A stretch of DNA of 64,000 nt from Populus alba. Its lineage: Eukaryota; Streptophyta; Magnoliopsida; Malpighiales; Salicaceae. The position numbers and the translations under genes are program-made. The stretch spans positions 17,153,357 through 17,217,356 of the forward strand of contig NC_133302.1 in NCBI RefSeq assembly GCF_005239225.2, written 5' to 3'. Position 1 is the stretch's first letter. Every line of letters begins with the position of its first letter. Under the pieces are notes generated by a model. The model was not told the origin of the DNA. It ran no database searches and saw only the letters and a list, made by a program, of their open reading frames with translations. Below are positions 1-11,264 of the stretch, one piece after another.

Positions 1-840
1 AACAGAAAAGGGGCACAAATAGAGGGACTGATTTCAAAATTTAATGTTTTGGCGCCTTTTCTCTTTTAAATGAAACGGCGCGTTTTGTCCAAAACGATGT
101 CGTTTCATTGCACTGTTCACTTAAAAAAGAAACAAAAATGTTGCCGTTTTGAATGGCAACGTGGGTCTTCTTCTTCCCTTAGACACATAGAGGAAATGGA
201 AGGAGAAGCTTTTCTCCCCTACATTTTCCTACTCACTCTCTTTCCTAAAACCTGAAAACAAACTTGACAAAGACCCCTACTTGCCCAAACCATGACCAAT
301 GACCTACCATAAGACGAAAATCCAGAGGGGACAAGCCTTATGGGCAACCCTGAGACGGCTACCCTATCCCTGTGTCATGACTTGACAGAGGTAGTAGCCC
401 TCTCTCCCCCTTTTCCTACTTATAAAAACCAGACAAAGATATCAACAAGTGGGGGGGAGGGGAATATAGAGGAACATTTGAAAACAGTTGGGAGAAGAAA
501 AGGAGAGAAAAGTAGGAATTTTTTTGAGATACGAAGATGAGAAAACAGAGTAGAAGGGACCACCGTGTGCCTTCCACATCGCCGCCACAAGAATCGCCTT
601 GAGCACTGTCGACAGCAACTCCACCACTAGCAAAAATAGAGGAGAAACCAAAACAAAACAGAGAAAAGGAGAAAGAACAGGAGGGAGGGGAGAAACAAAG
701 GGTAAGGAAAACACAGAAAAAAGAACCACCAGCCACCCTTAGCTCCCCAGTCTGCCACGTCTAGCACCAGCAGTAGCGCCTTTAATAGTAGCTCCACCAT
801 CATTAGAGATCGAAGAAGAAACATATCAGACAATTAAACA
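1..840 (+). mobile_element. Gypsy-like LTR fragment (left edge of window)
   Basis: This stretch has the composition of a plant Gypsy long terminal repeat. It carries short inverted GC-bearing motifs (around 75-110), a TATA-like stretch at about 421-427, then a purine-rich leader (470-720) followed by a CCACC-rich stretch. The same order is seen in the better defined LTR at 39421-41134. No LTR ends, primer site or target duplication can be seen because the left end lies outside the window. Short open frames here are low complexity and I treat them as non-coding. Confidence 0.4.
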
Positions 841-879
841 ATGCATATTACATTTGGTAAGGTGTATTTGGGGTACTAA

Positions 880-2060
880 ATGAAAGTTTGATCTATTTTG
901 GTGGTTGTGATGATTGTTGTTAGGACGCTAGTTGCTACTAGAACGACCCCTATTACGGCTGAAATTAGAGTTATGCTAAGATATGGTAAGATAAGCAGAT
1001 TGCATGGGTAGCGAAGGTGGTTGAGGCAGTAGAGGTGAGCTTGCATCCATGGATTGAAGGAAGGTCTTGTGTAGAAACTCATGTAAGGAGATGGCTGTGA
1101 AGGTCGGTATATGACAGCAATTTTGTCGTGGTCACGAGGCTGATTACCAAGTTTTTTAACACATCACGAAGGCCATGAAACACATAGAGGTTAAAGTCTT
1201 CAAGGGAGATAAGACGGTCAACAACAACCAATTCATTAAATCTCAATTTTGCTTGCTGCATGTAATAACAATCGAAGCATCACTTTGCCGAAGATCTTGA
1301 AAGGACCTGTAAAGTTGCACATAGCAAGAATTAAGCGGAGACGTGAGAGCTTTCTCAAGAGTGCGCCTAACACAATGTGAGGTATGACAATCTACCACAA
1401 GGTGTAATACATCTATAAAAAGAGAGGAGAGTGACACACTCAAAATAAGTTGATCATATTGCTTCCAATAAAGAAAAAAGGGGTTGATTGTCAAAGAAGA
1501 ACCAATAGAACTGTCAGAAACATGAGAGGGAGGACATGACATTGAGCCATCAATAAACTGGAAGACACTCTGACCAAGAAGATATGACTTCATCTACATT
1601 CGCTAATAGAGATCATTTGTGTTTGTAAGTTTCAACAAAACAACTTGCTAAGTGTTGGACAAAGCAATTATAGCTGGAATTGATGTCCCCATAATATAAA
1701 AAGGAATAACAAAAACATGAAAGGGAGAATCATTCTTTTGCTCTGGAAGTGAAGGAGGTTGCTGCTGTGAGAAAGCACCACCGACAGCAGCCTATGAGTG
1801 GCAGGTCGGCTAGGCTGCAACACTAGTTTGGTGGAGGGAAAAGTCAGCAGCAACAGTAGAGTCTGTTTGGGATAAGGAGAGAGGATTTTTGATGATAGAG
1901 GGCTTTGATACCAAATTGAGAACAAGTAGGAGGCTTAACCTATTAGTTAGTCAACCCTTTTCTATTTATATGTGTAGAGCAATATACAATAGTAAGAGTA
2001 GATATTAGAACACTAGAGTAGTGCCTATAATATTTCCTATATATATACATTTTATAATAA
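880..2060 (-). mobile_element. Degenerate Copia element: 5' LTR end, primer site and gag
   Basis: On the minus strand this is the 5' end of a Copia retrotransposon. A primer binding site complementary to initiator tRNA-Met (TGGTATCAAAGC) lies at 1902-1913. The LTR edge is at about 1917, with a TATA-like box at 1961-1970. Downstream is a Copia Gag-like protein broken into two frames. Residues from 1593 to 1243 include FIDGSMSCPPS and RRTLEKAL, and those from 1261 to 1079 include QQAKLRFNEL and YTDLHSHLLT. The two frames differ, so there is at least one frameshift. Protease, integrase and reverse transcriptase are not visible. The far LTR end is uncertain. Confidence 0.65.
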
Positions 2061-3009
2061 GCTTAATGAGTTGTTGGGAAGTCTTTGTTTTTCTCTATAG
2101 AAGAAGGTGGTTTGGAACTTTGATAACATATGAGAACAAATAATTTTTCAACTTGCTTCAATATTTAGATCGACATATATATGTGCTAATAATGAAGTGG
2201 TTAGGACATAAAACGTTCCTTTATTAATAACTAGAGTAGCCCACATAAATCACAATTGAATTTTCTTAGTATTGTTAGAATTATCTCTTTAAGATCTTTT
2301 TTATCATACTAGTAGTGTTGTCATCGAAACTTCGGTGTGATTTAGAGGCTTTTTTTCATTCTTTGTTTCTCTCTCTTCTTTCCTCCTTGTAGCTTGTAAA
2401 GATAAAGGATAAAGAAAAAAATTAAAAAAAAAAAAGGAAAGAGGTCTTAAAGGCTTTGAAGCTTCGATAATGACACTCTTAGAGGCATACTGAATCTTCG
2501 ATGATGACGTCATTAATACAATTGGTAAGATCTCAATAAGATAATTCCAATAACACTAAGAAAATGTAACCAACATTGAATAAAGTAGGCTATATGAATC
2601 ATTCAAAGATGGTGGGGCTCCCTTGTCTTTGAGAGGCTCATGTGGCCCACTACATTCACCATTAGTGATCTTTCTTAATGTTGTTGAATTTATATTGTCC
2701 AGATTTTTCCGATGGTATAAGTTATGTCATTTTCAGAGTTTTGATGTGTCTCCAACTAACAATAAATTAATACCTGTCCACAAAGCTTGAGAGGACATCC
2801 TTGAATGATTAAATGCGAGCAGAGGACCCAACACGATGAATGCAAAAAGAAAAGGATTGCAAAGACTAGTAAATGTCAATTTAAGTTTGCAAACAACCAC
2901 TGTCATCTGATGCTACTTTGAAAAATCGTTTTGTGGTTATATATACCCTCTGAGATGCTGTTTTTAATTCATCCAAATATTTAATAAAGGTAGGAAAATA
3001 TTATCTTCA
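2061..3009. other. Intergenic, no gene recognised
   Basis: I see no protein family, RNA gene or clear repeat end here. The open frame at 2304-2513 on the minus strand runs over low-complexity A/T tracts. The right part lies just upstream of the fatty acyl-CoA reductase remnant and may be its old promoter. Confidence 0.5.
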
Positions 3010-3659
3010 ATGGAGCTGGGAAGTATAATGGAGTTCCTAAACAACAATCCATTTTGGTCATTGGTGCAACTGGATTTCTTGCAAAGAGTATTGTCCCCTC
3101 TCAAAAGAAATTTATTTCCTCAAGACTTACGAATTTATGATTTCGTCCCTTTAATTTTTGTAGTGATGTGCTGTGACATAATCAATCTATTAACAATGTT
3201 GTTTTCTAACCTTGGCAGTTTTTGTGGAGAAGATATTGAGGGTTCAACCCAAAGTGAAGAAGCTTTATCTTCTTCTAAGAGCCGTGGACACTAAATCTGC
3301 TGAAGAACGCCTGCATAATTAGGTATGATGTTGCATTAGGTATCATAATTAGGTATGACGTTTCACTCTTTTGACTTACTTTTTTATATGGTTTGTTGAG
3401 GATACGATGTTGCATTAGGTATCAATACATTGGGACCTTTGCTCCTCTTGAACTTTGTCAAGAAATGTAATAATGTTAAGGTGCTTGTCCATTTATCAAC
3501 TGGTAAGAATATTTATTATGTAGTTGGATTGAGCTTTAATGGGACACACTGTACTCGTCTATGCATGGCACAATCCACGCCAAGTGAGTATTTATCAGGT
3601 TGTTGGATTGAGCATTAGTGTTTTTAAAAGGTATTTATCAGGTAGTTGGATTGAGCATT

Positions 3660-4260
3660 GGATTATGAACTCAAACTGAAAGCTCATGGGTAGAATTTAG
3701 TATAATGTTTTGGAATATTTAATGCACACTAACATTCTTCTCAATGGTTGTAATATCTAATTGAATTGTGACAATTTTCGTTTAAGACATATATACTTTG
3801 TTTTTTGCAAAGTCAACCTTCTGACGTAGCAGGTTTTGATCAAATTTGACTATTCAATGAAATTTTGACTAAATTAACCTTTTTTTTTATTAATACTCTA
3901 GCAGGTCTAAGTTTAAACCCAACCCGATTAAATTCTACATCAGTGAATTTTTTGATAACTTATCAGGTTCAGCCCGATTTGATAACAATGTTGTACATTG
4001 GATTACATGTAGAATCAATTTCAAAAACTTTTATGCCTTGATGACAATGTGGTTACGTATTTGAATCTCATCATCCTCGTTTATGTGATAAAAATTAAGC
4101 ATAAAATAGTGTGAGTCTATGTAAATTTCAAGTTCAAAAGGCTTTCATTTGAGGGATGTGTTAAAAAATAATATAAATACATCAACTAACAGCTTAAACT
4201 ATTAAGTTGAATTGGTTCTTGGACAGATAAAGACATGCTTTTCTAGGTAATTGATGCCTT
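3660..4260. other. Intronic or intergenic DNA inside FAR pseudogene
   Basis: No coding signal is recognised here. Short repeats of a TATTTATCAGGTNGTTGGATTGAGC unit occur at about 3587-3615 and 3630-3658, just left of this stretch. The missing central FAR exons would be expected here. Confidence 0.4.
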
Positions 4261-4362
4261 GATTTATACTCTAAGTTTGACAATTTCAATAATGCTTTGA
4301 AAGTGTTTGATGATATAAGCAGTCAGAGTATTGCATCTAGGAATGTTTGCTTGAAGGGCTTA
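4261..4362 (+). pseudogene. PPR-like fragment (34 codons)
   Basis: One open plus-strand frame reads like a pentatricopeptide repeat: it begins DLYSKFDNFNNALKVFDD and continues with an SRNVCLKG-like stretch. PPR proteins are RNA-binding factors of organelles. The frame is closed within about 20 codons downstream and no other PPR units are clear. It sits between the N- and C-terminal pieces of the FAR pseudogene, so it was probably inserted there. This is pattern recognition from a short stretch and could be chance. Confidence 0.4.
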
Positions 4363-5479
4363 TGGGTTTGGTATGTTTAGTATTTGATGAACTGCTTCAT
4401 GTGGGTATTTTAATTGTGCAACGAGTTTGCTGTCGGAGATGGTGATTTCGATAGTTTTTGGCTTAGAAGATAAAAACGGAGGCAGAGAGTAATTTCTAGT
4501 TATGCATGTCTCATGCATTATTACAACCTAAAAGCAATAAGTAAATTAACGTATGCCTTATTCCAGAATTGCTTTTCCTTTGTTACATATAATCAAACAT
4601 AAACTTCCTACGTATGTGATTGTTTTCTCATTAATCTCAAACTAACAAGTAATTTTTCTCTTACCAGGTATTCCATCTAGCAATAAATACTGGTTTATTC
4701 CAGAAACCCTACAAGGACAAGTACATACTGCTCTTGACAAGAAAATTGAAGCGTGGAATGCGATTAGCTAAGCTCTACGAACCTTATGTGTTCTTTAAGG
4801 GCATGTAAGGATATAGTCATTTCTATTGAATATATCTTATAGTTTGAATGAATATTACATAGATTATCCGCATAATAAATTAATTTTATCTTTTTATACT
4901 CAGATTTGATGACACCAACTCGGAAAAGTGCAAATTGCTGGAACAGAGACTTGTTCAGAAGCAAATGCCTTCAACTTTGACCCCACAAGTGTTAATTGGG
5001 AGCTTACATGATGGATGTTCATTTCCTGGTCTCGTAAAATAATGTGCTAAAATGATATATTGCCAGATAGCATTTGCACGGCTATATTTGGGCATACTGT
5101 TCCTACGAACTGTCTTATAATTGATTGTAATGGTGTTTTTTATTATGATGAAAAATAAAATTAGTGGAGAAAATAAATTATCCAATAAAAGTGAAATCTA
5201 ATATATCAAGTTTATGTTGTTAAAGACTTGTACTTTTGATTTTTTTGTTTTTGAAATATGATATTTTTTCATTAATGTTTTTTTTTTGTTAAATGACTGA
5301 ATATATGGTTATATAATTTGAAAAAATATATCCACTAATATATAATATCCATTTTTTTCTCAATATTTTCATCCAATTTCAGTTAATTATAATTTTAATT
5401 ACAAAACTATGTTTTAGTGTGATTTGGAACACATTGCAAGATGAATTTCAAAGCACCGTAAAAAAAAATTGAGCCATAA

Positions 5480-7326
5480 AGCTTCAAAACTCTAAGTGTT
5501 GTTACTTATTTTTTGGATCCCACATAAAAAAATACAAAAAAAAGACATATTCTGAAAAAAATAAATAATAATAATAACAGTGAGAGAAAGATGTCAGCGC
5601 GCCTAAAAAAATGGTTAAAAATTAGTTGAGAAAGTTCAAAAAATACAAAAAATTAAAATTTGACGGTATATGTTTTACTAATGAAGGCCCTATTGATAAA
5701 GAAAATTTAATTTGAGGGAGAAAAGTCCAAAATCAAATGTTTATAGACTTAATTAAATTTTATGAAGGTTTAATTGATTTTTTTATAGAGGGTGTGATTG
5801 CAAGAAAAATTGATTTTTAAGTCAATTTAACCTTTAATTGGAAGAAGTTAAAGTGTAAGGGTTAAATTATAAATTTTTAAGAGTTGATTTTGGTTAAAAT
5901 TAGGGGTTCAATTGCATATATATTAAAGTTTGATGGCCAATTAGGAACTTGATTGAAAGAAATTTGAAACCAATGATCAAATTGGAAAAGGTGTGTAAAT
6001 AGAGGAACTAAAATTGACCGAATCAGGGGCCAAATTGAAGAAATTAGAAGTTTATTGATTAATTAAAGGTAAAATTGCATAAATTCAAAAACCAAAGACC
6101 CAAAGGAAAAAAAAAAATTGAAATTTGGGGCTTGAATTGAAGTTTTTCAGGGGTAAAATTGGACAAAATTGAAAGTTTGGAACCAATCAGGAGTGTAATT
6201 AGGAATAAATCACATATCTAAGGACCAAAAATGCAATTGGCTAAAACAATGTTGTTTTGAAGATGACTATTCATCTTCTTTTTCAGAGAGGCTACTCGAG
6301 TGGCCTCCTTCCCAAGGCATTTGACACCTTCATTTCTCCCCCAAATTAGACAAAACATTTACCAACATGATCAACCTGACCCTTACTATATGCCAATATG
6401 AAACTGTTTAGGTTGCTTGCGAGGCTTTTATAGGCGGAGGGCATCGCCCCAAAATGATCAACTCGAACAGCCATTTTTCCTGCACAAAACTAACAATTCA
6501 TCATTTTCTATTTTGAACCAATGATTAGGATACTTAATTTTAGGTTAAACCAAGGGCCGAGATTTGGCCACCACAAGAGACAAAGTTTCCCTTTTCCACC
6601 CTTTATAAAAATAGATTTGATTTTCATGGCCAGAAGAGAAGGAGAGATTGGGTCCAAAGTGGACAAAAAACTATCTTCCCCCCCAAACTTTTCTTCTCGG
6701 CCACCTTTTCTTCTTTCTTTCTCTCTCCATCTGAGGCCTTCAGCTGCCACCACATTTCTCACCACCAACTTAAACCACCACCATCTCCACCAACTTAGCT
6801 CCTCGCCAGTGACAGAACAGCCGCTATGAACTCCCTCTCTCTCTCACCTACATAGATGTTTCTTCTTCTTTTTCCCATTGCCAATGGAAGCTAGCACCGC
6901 CAGTGAAGCCACCGTCCTCGGCCAAACCAGTGACGGCAATCGCGACCCCTTATCCAGGTGAGCTCCCCTTTGCCCTTCTTCTTCATTATGTTTCTTTTTT
7001 TTTTCCCTCACTGTTCATTACAATGAACAATAGGCATGAATTATAATTTATGCCCTAACCAAACACTATTCATGCAATTAACTTTGAACCCAACCACCCA
7101 AATGTCAGGGTCGGACCATTTTGGGCCAACATTTACTAGCCCAACCCCATGTATATATAAATATATTATATATATATATATATATATAATATATATATTA
7201 GCTATTAATTTAAAAACAACAAAAAAAATATTTTTTTCTTTTTATGCATACATCCAAGTCTCTTCAAAGTTTAAAAAGAAATTTTCAATATTATATTTTC
7301 AAATAACAAAAACAAAATAACAAAAT
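5480..7326 (+). mobile_element. Tat/Ogre-like Gypsy LTR, truncated by assembly gap
   Basis: The left part repeats AATTGAAGTTTNGGGG-type phrases, as does the LTR at 50072-51857. A TATA-like box TTTATAAAAATAG lies at about 6601-6613, followed by a CCACC-rich leader. A splice-donor-like CCAGGTGAGC is at 6954-6963. After it come two hairpins: 7012-7029 (8-bp arms, 2-nt loop) and 7033-7054 (10-bp arms with one G-U pair in RNA). Then comes a GGGCCAACA..AGCCCAACCC stretch, as in the other two LTRs. The 5' end cannot be fixed, and the 3' part is lost in the N run. A GCGACA ending at about 7891, beyond the gap, may be the LTR end. Confidence 0.55.
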
Positions 7327-7826
7327 NNNNNNNNNNNNNNNNNNNNNNNNNNNNNNNNNNNNNNNNNNNNNNNNNNNNNNNNNNNNNNNNNNNNNNNNNN
7401 NNNNNNNNNNNNNNNNNNNNNNNNNNNNNNNNNNNNNNNNNNNNNNNNNNNNNNNNNNNNNNNNNNNNNNNNNNNNNNNNNNNNNNNNNNNNNNNNNNNN
7501 NNNNNNNNNNNNNNNNNNNNNNNNNNNNNNNNNNNNNNNNNNNNNNNNNNNNNNNNNNNNNNNNNNNNNNNNNNNNNNNNNNNNNNNNNNNNNNNNNNNN
7601 NNNNNNNNNNNNNNNNNNNNNNNNNNNNNNNNNNNNNNNNNNNNNNNNNNNNNNNNNNNNNNNNNNNNNNNNNNNNNNNNNNNNNNNNNNNNNNNNNNNN
7701 NNNNNNNNNNNNNNNNNNNNNNNNNNNNNNNNNNNNNNNNNNNNNNNNNNNNNNNNNNNNNNNNNNNNNNNNNNNNNNNNNNNNNNNNNNNNNNNNNNNN
7801 NNNNNNNNNNNNNNNNNNNNNNNNNN
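7327..7826. other. Assembly gap (500 N)
   Basis: Exactly 500 undetermined bases. The round number suggests a placeholder of unknown true length. Open frames spanning it are artefacts. Confidence 0.99.
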
Positions 7827-8078
7827 AAAAATTGAAAAAGACCATGAAATGGAGAAAAGGATCAAATTTTCCCTTTCTCATTGTAGCGACACATTAGAGA
7901 ATTTTAGTCTTAAATAAATATATATAACGATTCAAAAGAATATTCTGATTTAAAAATTTAAAACATATCGCTCGTAAGGAATAAGTAATAAAGCTACTGA
8001 ATAAGTGAATTGAATTGTTCAATAAAACTATGATTGCTCTCGTGCTTGACACGGCTTACTAATTTCTGATAAAATTCC

Positions 8079-8557
8079 ATCTCAACTTTCTTTCCCCTTT
8101 CCATATCATAGTTTGCGACATTAACTGGAAAGTCCTACCTTCACATGCACACTGCCTCGTGTATGCTATGAATGGATAAAGGTCTCTACAATGTCAAGTC
8201 TTCTCACTTTTGTTTTTTCTCTACTATTCTGGAAAATAATTTTTTTGTTTTAAGTGAATTCTGGAAAAGTAAATTTCTGAAAAATGAATTATTTTTTGAT
8301 ATTTGGTAGTGTAATGAAAAATAAGTTGGAAAACACTTTTCAGTATCTGATTATGTCATGGAAAATGAGCTAGAAAAACACTTGTGAAAGCTTTAGATGG
8401 TCAGGATCAAGAATTATCTCAACTTTCTTTCCCCTTTCCATATCATAGTATGCGACATTAACTGGAAAGTCCTACGTTCACATGCACACTGCCTCTAATG
8501 TGTATACTATGAATGGATAAAGGTCTCTACAATGTCAAGTCTTCTCACTTTTGACAA
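8079..8557. repeat. Direct repeat, two copies about 337 bp apart
   Basis: The segment starting ATCTCAACTTTCTTTCCCC and ending at GTCTTCTCACTTTTG occurs at about 8079-8215 and again at about 8415-8555, with few differences. A third copy lies at about 48378-48520. No coding potential was recognised. Confidence 0.8.
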
Positions 8558-8559
8558 GC

Positions 8560-8890
8560 AGGCAGAAAAGTGAATAAAGGGTGATAAAAAGCAAAGAATT
8601 CTATGAAAGAAACTTTAATCTCGAAAGTTTTTTTCTAGCAATTTGATCACTTCAATGTATTCAATGGAAGATATTGTAATTGACGCGAGACACACTTGTG
8701 GGTGTATCACTTTGTAATTTCCAGTTCATCAATAATTTCTCCTCCCTTCCCGGAAAAGTGTATGTGAGAGTGAGAGACTCACCAAATTTCCATAATGGAG
8801 GGCCAGATTCGACGAGGAGACTGAGAAGACTATGGATCAGTACCCGTAACAACCATGGAACAAGTCAAACAAAGTATTGTCAGTAATTTT
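8560..8890. repeat. Dispersed flank block P, copy 1
   Basis: Block P runs from GAAAGAAACTTTAATCTCG to CAAGTCAAACAAAGTAT. It recurs at about 11330-11610, 33783-34090, 48565-48650 (partial) and 54603-54897. In the copies at 11.3, 33.8 and 54.6 kb it is followed by the same further blocks that lead to SHPRH 3' ends, so it is old downstream DNA of that gene. Confidence 0.7.
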
Positions 8891-9064
8891 AGGGGTATAG
8901 CTAAATTAATTCAGTTTTAGATTTGTTTTTCAGAGATTATTATTTTGAGTCCTATAAATCTCAGAATTACTGAATACTTACATGGTTGTTAATTTCAAGA
9001 CCCGTAAAATTTGTCGAGATATACATAATCTAGTCTGAACACTCACATTAATAATAATAAAAAA

Positions 9065-10790
9065 TATATATATGGTCCTTCAATGAGGCTGGTCAAGTTC
9101 TTATCAACCATTTTTCAGAAGTTCTATCGGATCTTGTACAGGCTTAGATTGTTGTTAAGAGTAATTGGATGAGGGAAAGCTGGAGTTGATGCGAATATCT
9201 ACTACTAACCATACTTCAACAACGACTCCAATAGGACCTTCCCTTAACAAGGGAGACATTTTACGTTGCTAGTTATTGCTTGAAGTGCATGTTTTTTTTT
9301 TTTAAGTATTTTTTATTTAAAAATATATTAAAATAAATTTTTTTTAATATTTTTTTATTATTATTAACCATACTAAAACAATATTAATTTAATATTTTTT
9401 ATATTAAATATATTTTAAAACATATTTAAACACAATTTTGATCAAAAAACAAACTAACTAAAAATGACAACCCTTTATTAACAAAGATTCTTTCCAATAA
9501 AGAAAAAGTAATAGGCGGGGGAGAAAGCAGTTTGTGCTTTTAATTTATTTTTATTTTTTATAGGCTTTTAGGTCTGGCAACTAAGCCAGACCAAAGAGAT
9601 TTGGGTCTGGCGGCCAAGCAAAACCCAAGAGTATTGGGTTTGATGACCATGCCTAATTAATTTTTTTATATAAAAAACAATCACATCCTAAATAATTTCT
9701 TTTTATAAATTTTTTTTATTTTTTATAAAAAAATATATTTAAACTACCCTTCAAATATCTAAAACAGAAATGCTAATTAAATTTTTATATAATTTTTTTT
9801 ATTTCTTATAAAAAATATTTAAATTACACTTAAAGTATCCTAAATATTTTTTTTTATAAATTTTTTCTATTTTTTATAAAAAAAAAATTAAACTATCTTT
9901 AAATAATCCTGATAATAAAAAAAAAATATGATCCTTCAATGAGCCTAGTCAAGTTCCTATTAATCCATTTTTCTGAAGTTCTGTCGGATCTTGTACAGAC
10001 TTAGATTAATGCTGTTAAGAGTAATTTGATGAGGGAAAGCTGGAATTGATGCAAATATCCTATCTACTGCAGAGAACTAAAAGTACTACTAACCATACTT
10101 CAACAATGACTAGTTTCCAAGCCATTGGTATGAGGGCTATGACTCCAATAGGACCTTCCCTTAACAAGGGAGAAATTTTACGTAGCTACTTCTTGCTTGA
10201 AGTTCTTGTTTTTTTTTTTTTTTAAATATTTTTTATTTAAAAATAAATACTTTTTTAATATTGTTTATTTTTAATAAAACTAAAAATATATTAATTTAAT
10301 TATTTTTTATATTAAATATATTTTTAAAAACATACCTAAACATAGTTTTGACCACAAAATCAAACAAACTAAAAATAACAACACTTTGTTAACAAAGATT
10401 CTTTCTAATAACAATTTTTTTTTTCTTTTTTTTTATAAGCTGTTAGATTTGGCAGACAAGGCATACCAAGACACTTGGGTCTGGCGGCCAATCATGACTC
10501 AAAAACATTGGATTTGGTGGCCATGTCTAATTAATTTTTTTATAATTTTATTTTTATAAAAAACATTTAGATTATCTTATCCTAAATAATTTCTTTTTAT
10601 AAAGTTTTTCTATTTTTTATATAAAAAAATTAAAATTAAATTACCTTTCAAGTATTTTAAATAGAAACGCTAATTACTTTTTTTATAATTTTTTTCATTT
10701 TTTATAAAAAATATTTAAATTACACTTGAAGTATCCTAAATAATTTTTTGTTTATAAATGTTTTCTATTTTTTTATAAAAACATTTTGAA
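9065..10790. repeat. Tandem duplication, period about 856 bp
   Basis: Two adjacent units share the same order: a TCCTTCAATGAG block (9076 and 9932), an AGGACCTTCCCTTAACAAGG segment, an AT-rich MITE-like stretch, ACAAAGATTCTTTC, and a GGTCTGGCGGCCAA segment (about 9604 and 10480). The spacing of the first block gives a period of 856 bp. The units have diverged, mainly in the AT-rich parts. No gene is visible. Confidence 0.75.
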
Positions 10791-11264
10791 AATTTATCAA
10801 AACAGGGGTCAAAGTTTTTATATTTAAATTGCATTTTTTATTTATTTTTTTTATCAAAACATGGGTCAAACATTGTAATTTTTTATTTAATGTTTTATAA
10901 ATGTTTTCTATATTTAAACTACACTTGATGTTTAGGTTATCACCACATGTAAACCTTTAATTTTTTATTTTTATTTTTAAAAATTTATCAAAATATAGGT
11001 TAAAAATTTGATAGCAACAAACTTAATTAATTCCGTTAAGAGTCACCTCACAGCTAGATGGTTGTTAGGTCAAGGATGGTCTCGTGAATAATATCCATCC
11101 AATATTTCTTCAATAGTTAGAAAGAAAGCAGCTGCCACACTGAAATTACGAGTAAGAATCCACGAAGTTCCTACTGCACTTCCTTGAGGTTTAATTTGTA
11201 TCATGAAACACGAGCAGCAGCAAGCATATACGCATCTCTGGTCTTCGTTGAGTTTGCTTTCACA
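10790..11264. repeat. AT-rich repeats with recurring TTTATCAAAAC phrase
   Basis: The phrase TTTATCAAAACANGGGTCAAA occurs at about 10796 and 10850, and a variant at about 10982, between T-rich stretches. From about 11100 there is sequence shared with 48135-48300 (ending in the GAAACACGAGCAGCAGCAAG phrase). No coding potential was recognised. Confidence 0.5.

Larger units (their letters stand above)
3010..5042 (+). pseudogene. Fatty acyl-CoA reductase pseudogene (FAR type)
   Basis: FAR enzymes reduce fatty acyl-CoA to primary alcohols for wax, suberin or sporopollenin. Four pieces can be read in order. Exon 1 (3010-3087) starts MELGSIMEFLNN and, after a one-base shift, gives the nucleotide-binding motif GATGFLA. 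An intron of 131 bp (3088-3218, GT-AG) leads to exon 2 (3219-3320), containing VEKILRVQP and LYLLLRA. A third piece (about 3400-3502) contains [17 protein letters not shown] and ends at a good donor, GTAAGA. C-terminal pieces at about 4745-4804 (LAKLYEPYVFFKG) and 4904-5042 (FDDTNSEK) are joined by a GT-AG intron. Central exons with the catalytic YxxxK region are missing, and frameshifts and stops occur in both end pieces. It cannot make a working enzyme. The family call rests on recognised motifs, without a search. Confidence 0.75.

Noticed and set aside
416..833. Minus-strand frames of 68-106 codons near the left edge
   Set aside because: They lie on the purine-rich leader of an LTR-like segment and are Ser/Phe-rich low complexity.
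6508..6829. Paired 86- and 102-codon frames on opposite strands
   Set aside because: They coincide with the TATA and leader part of the Tat-like LTR; no family resemblance.
7291..7881. Minus-strand frames of nearly 200 codons
   Set aside because: They run through the 500-N assembly gap.
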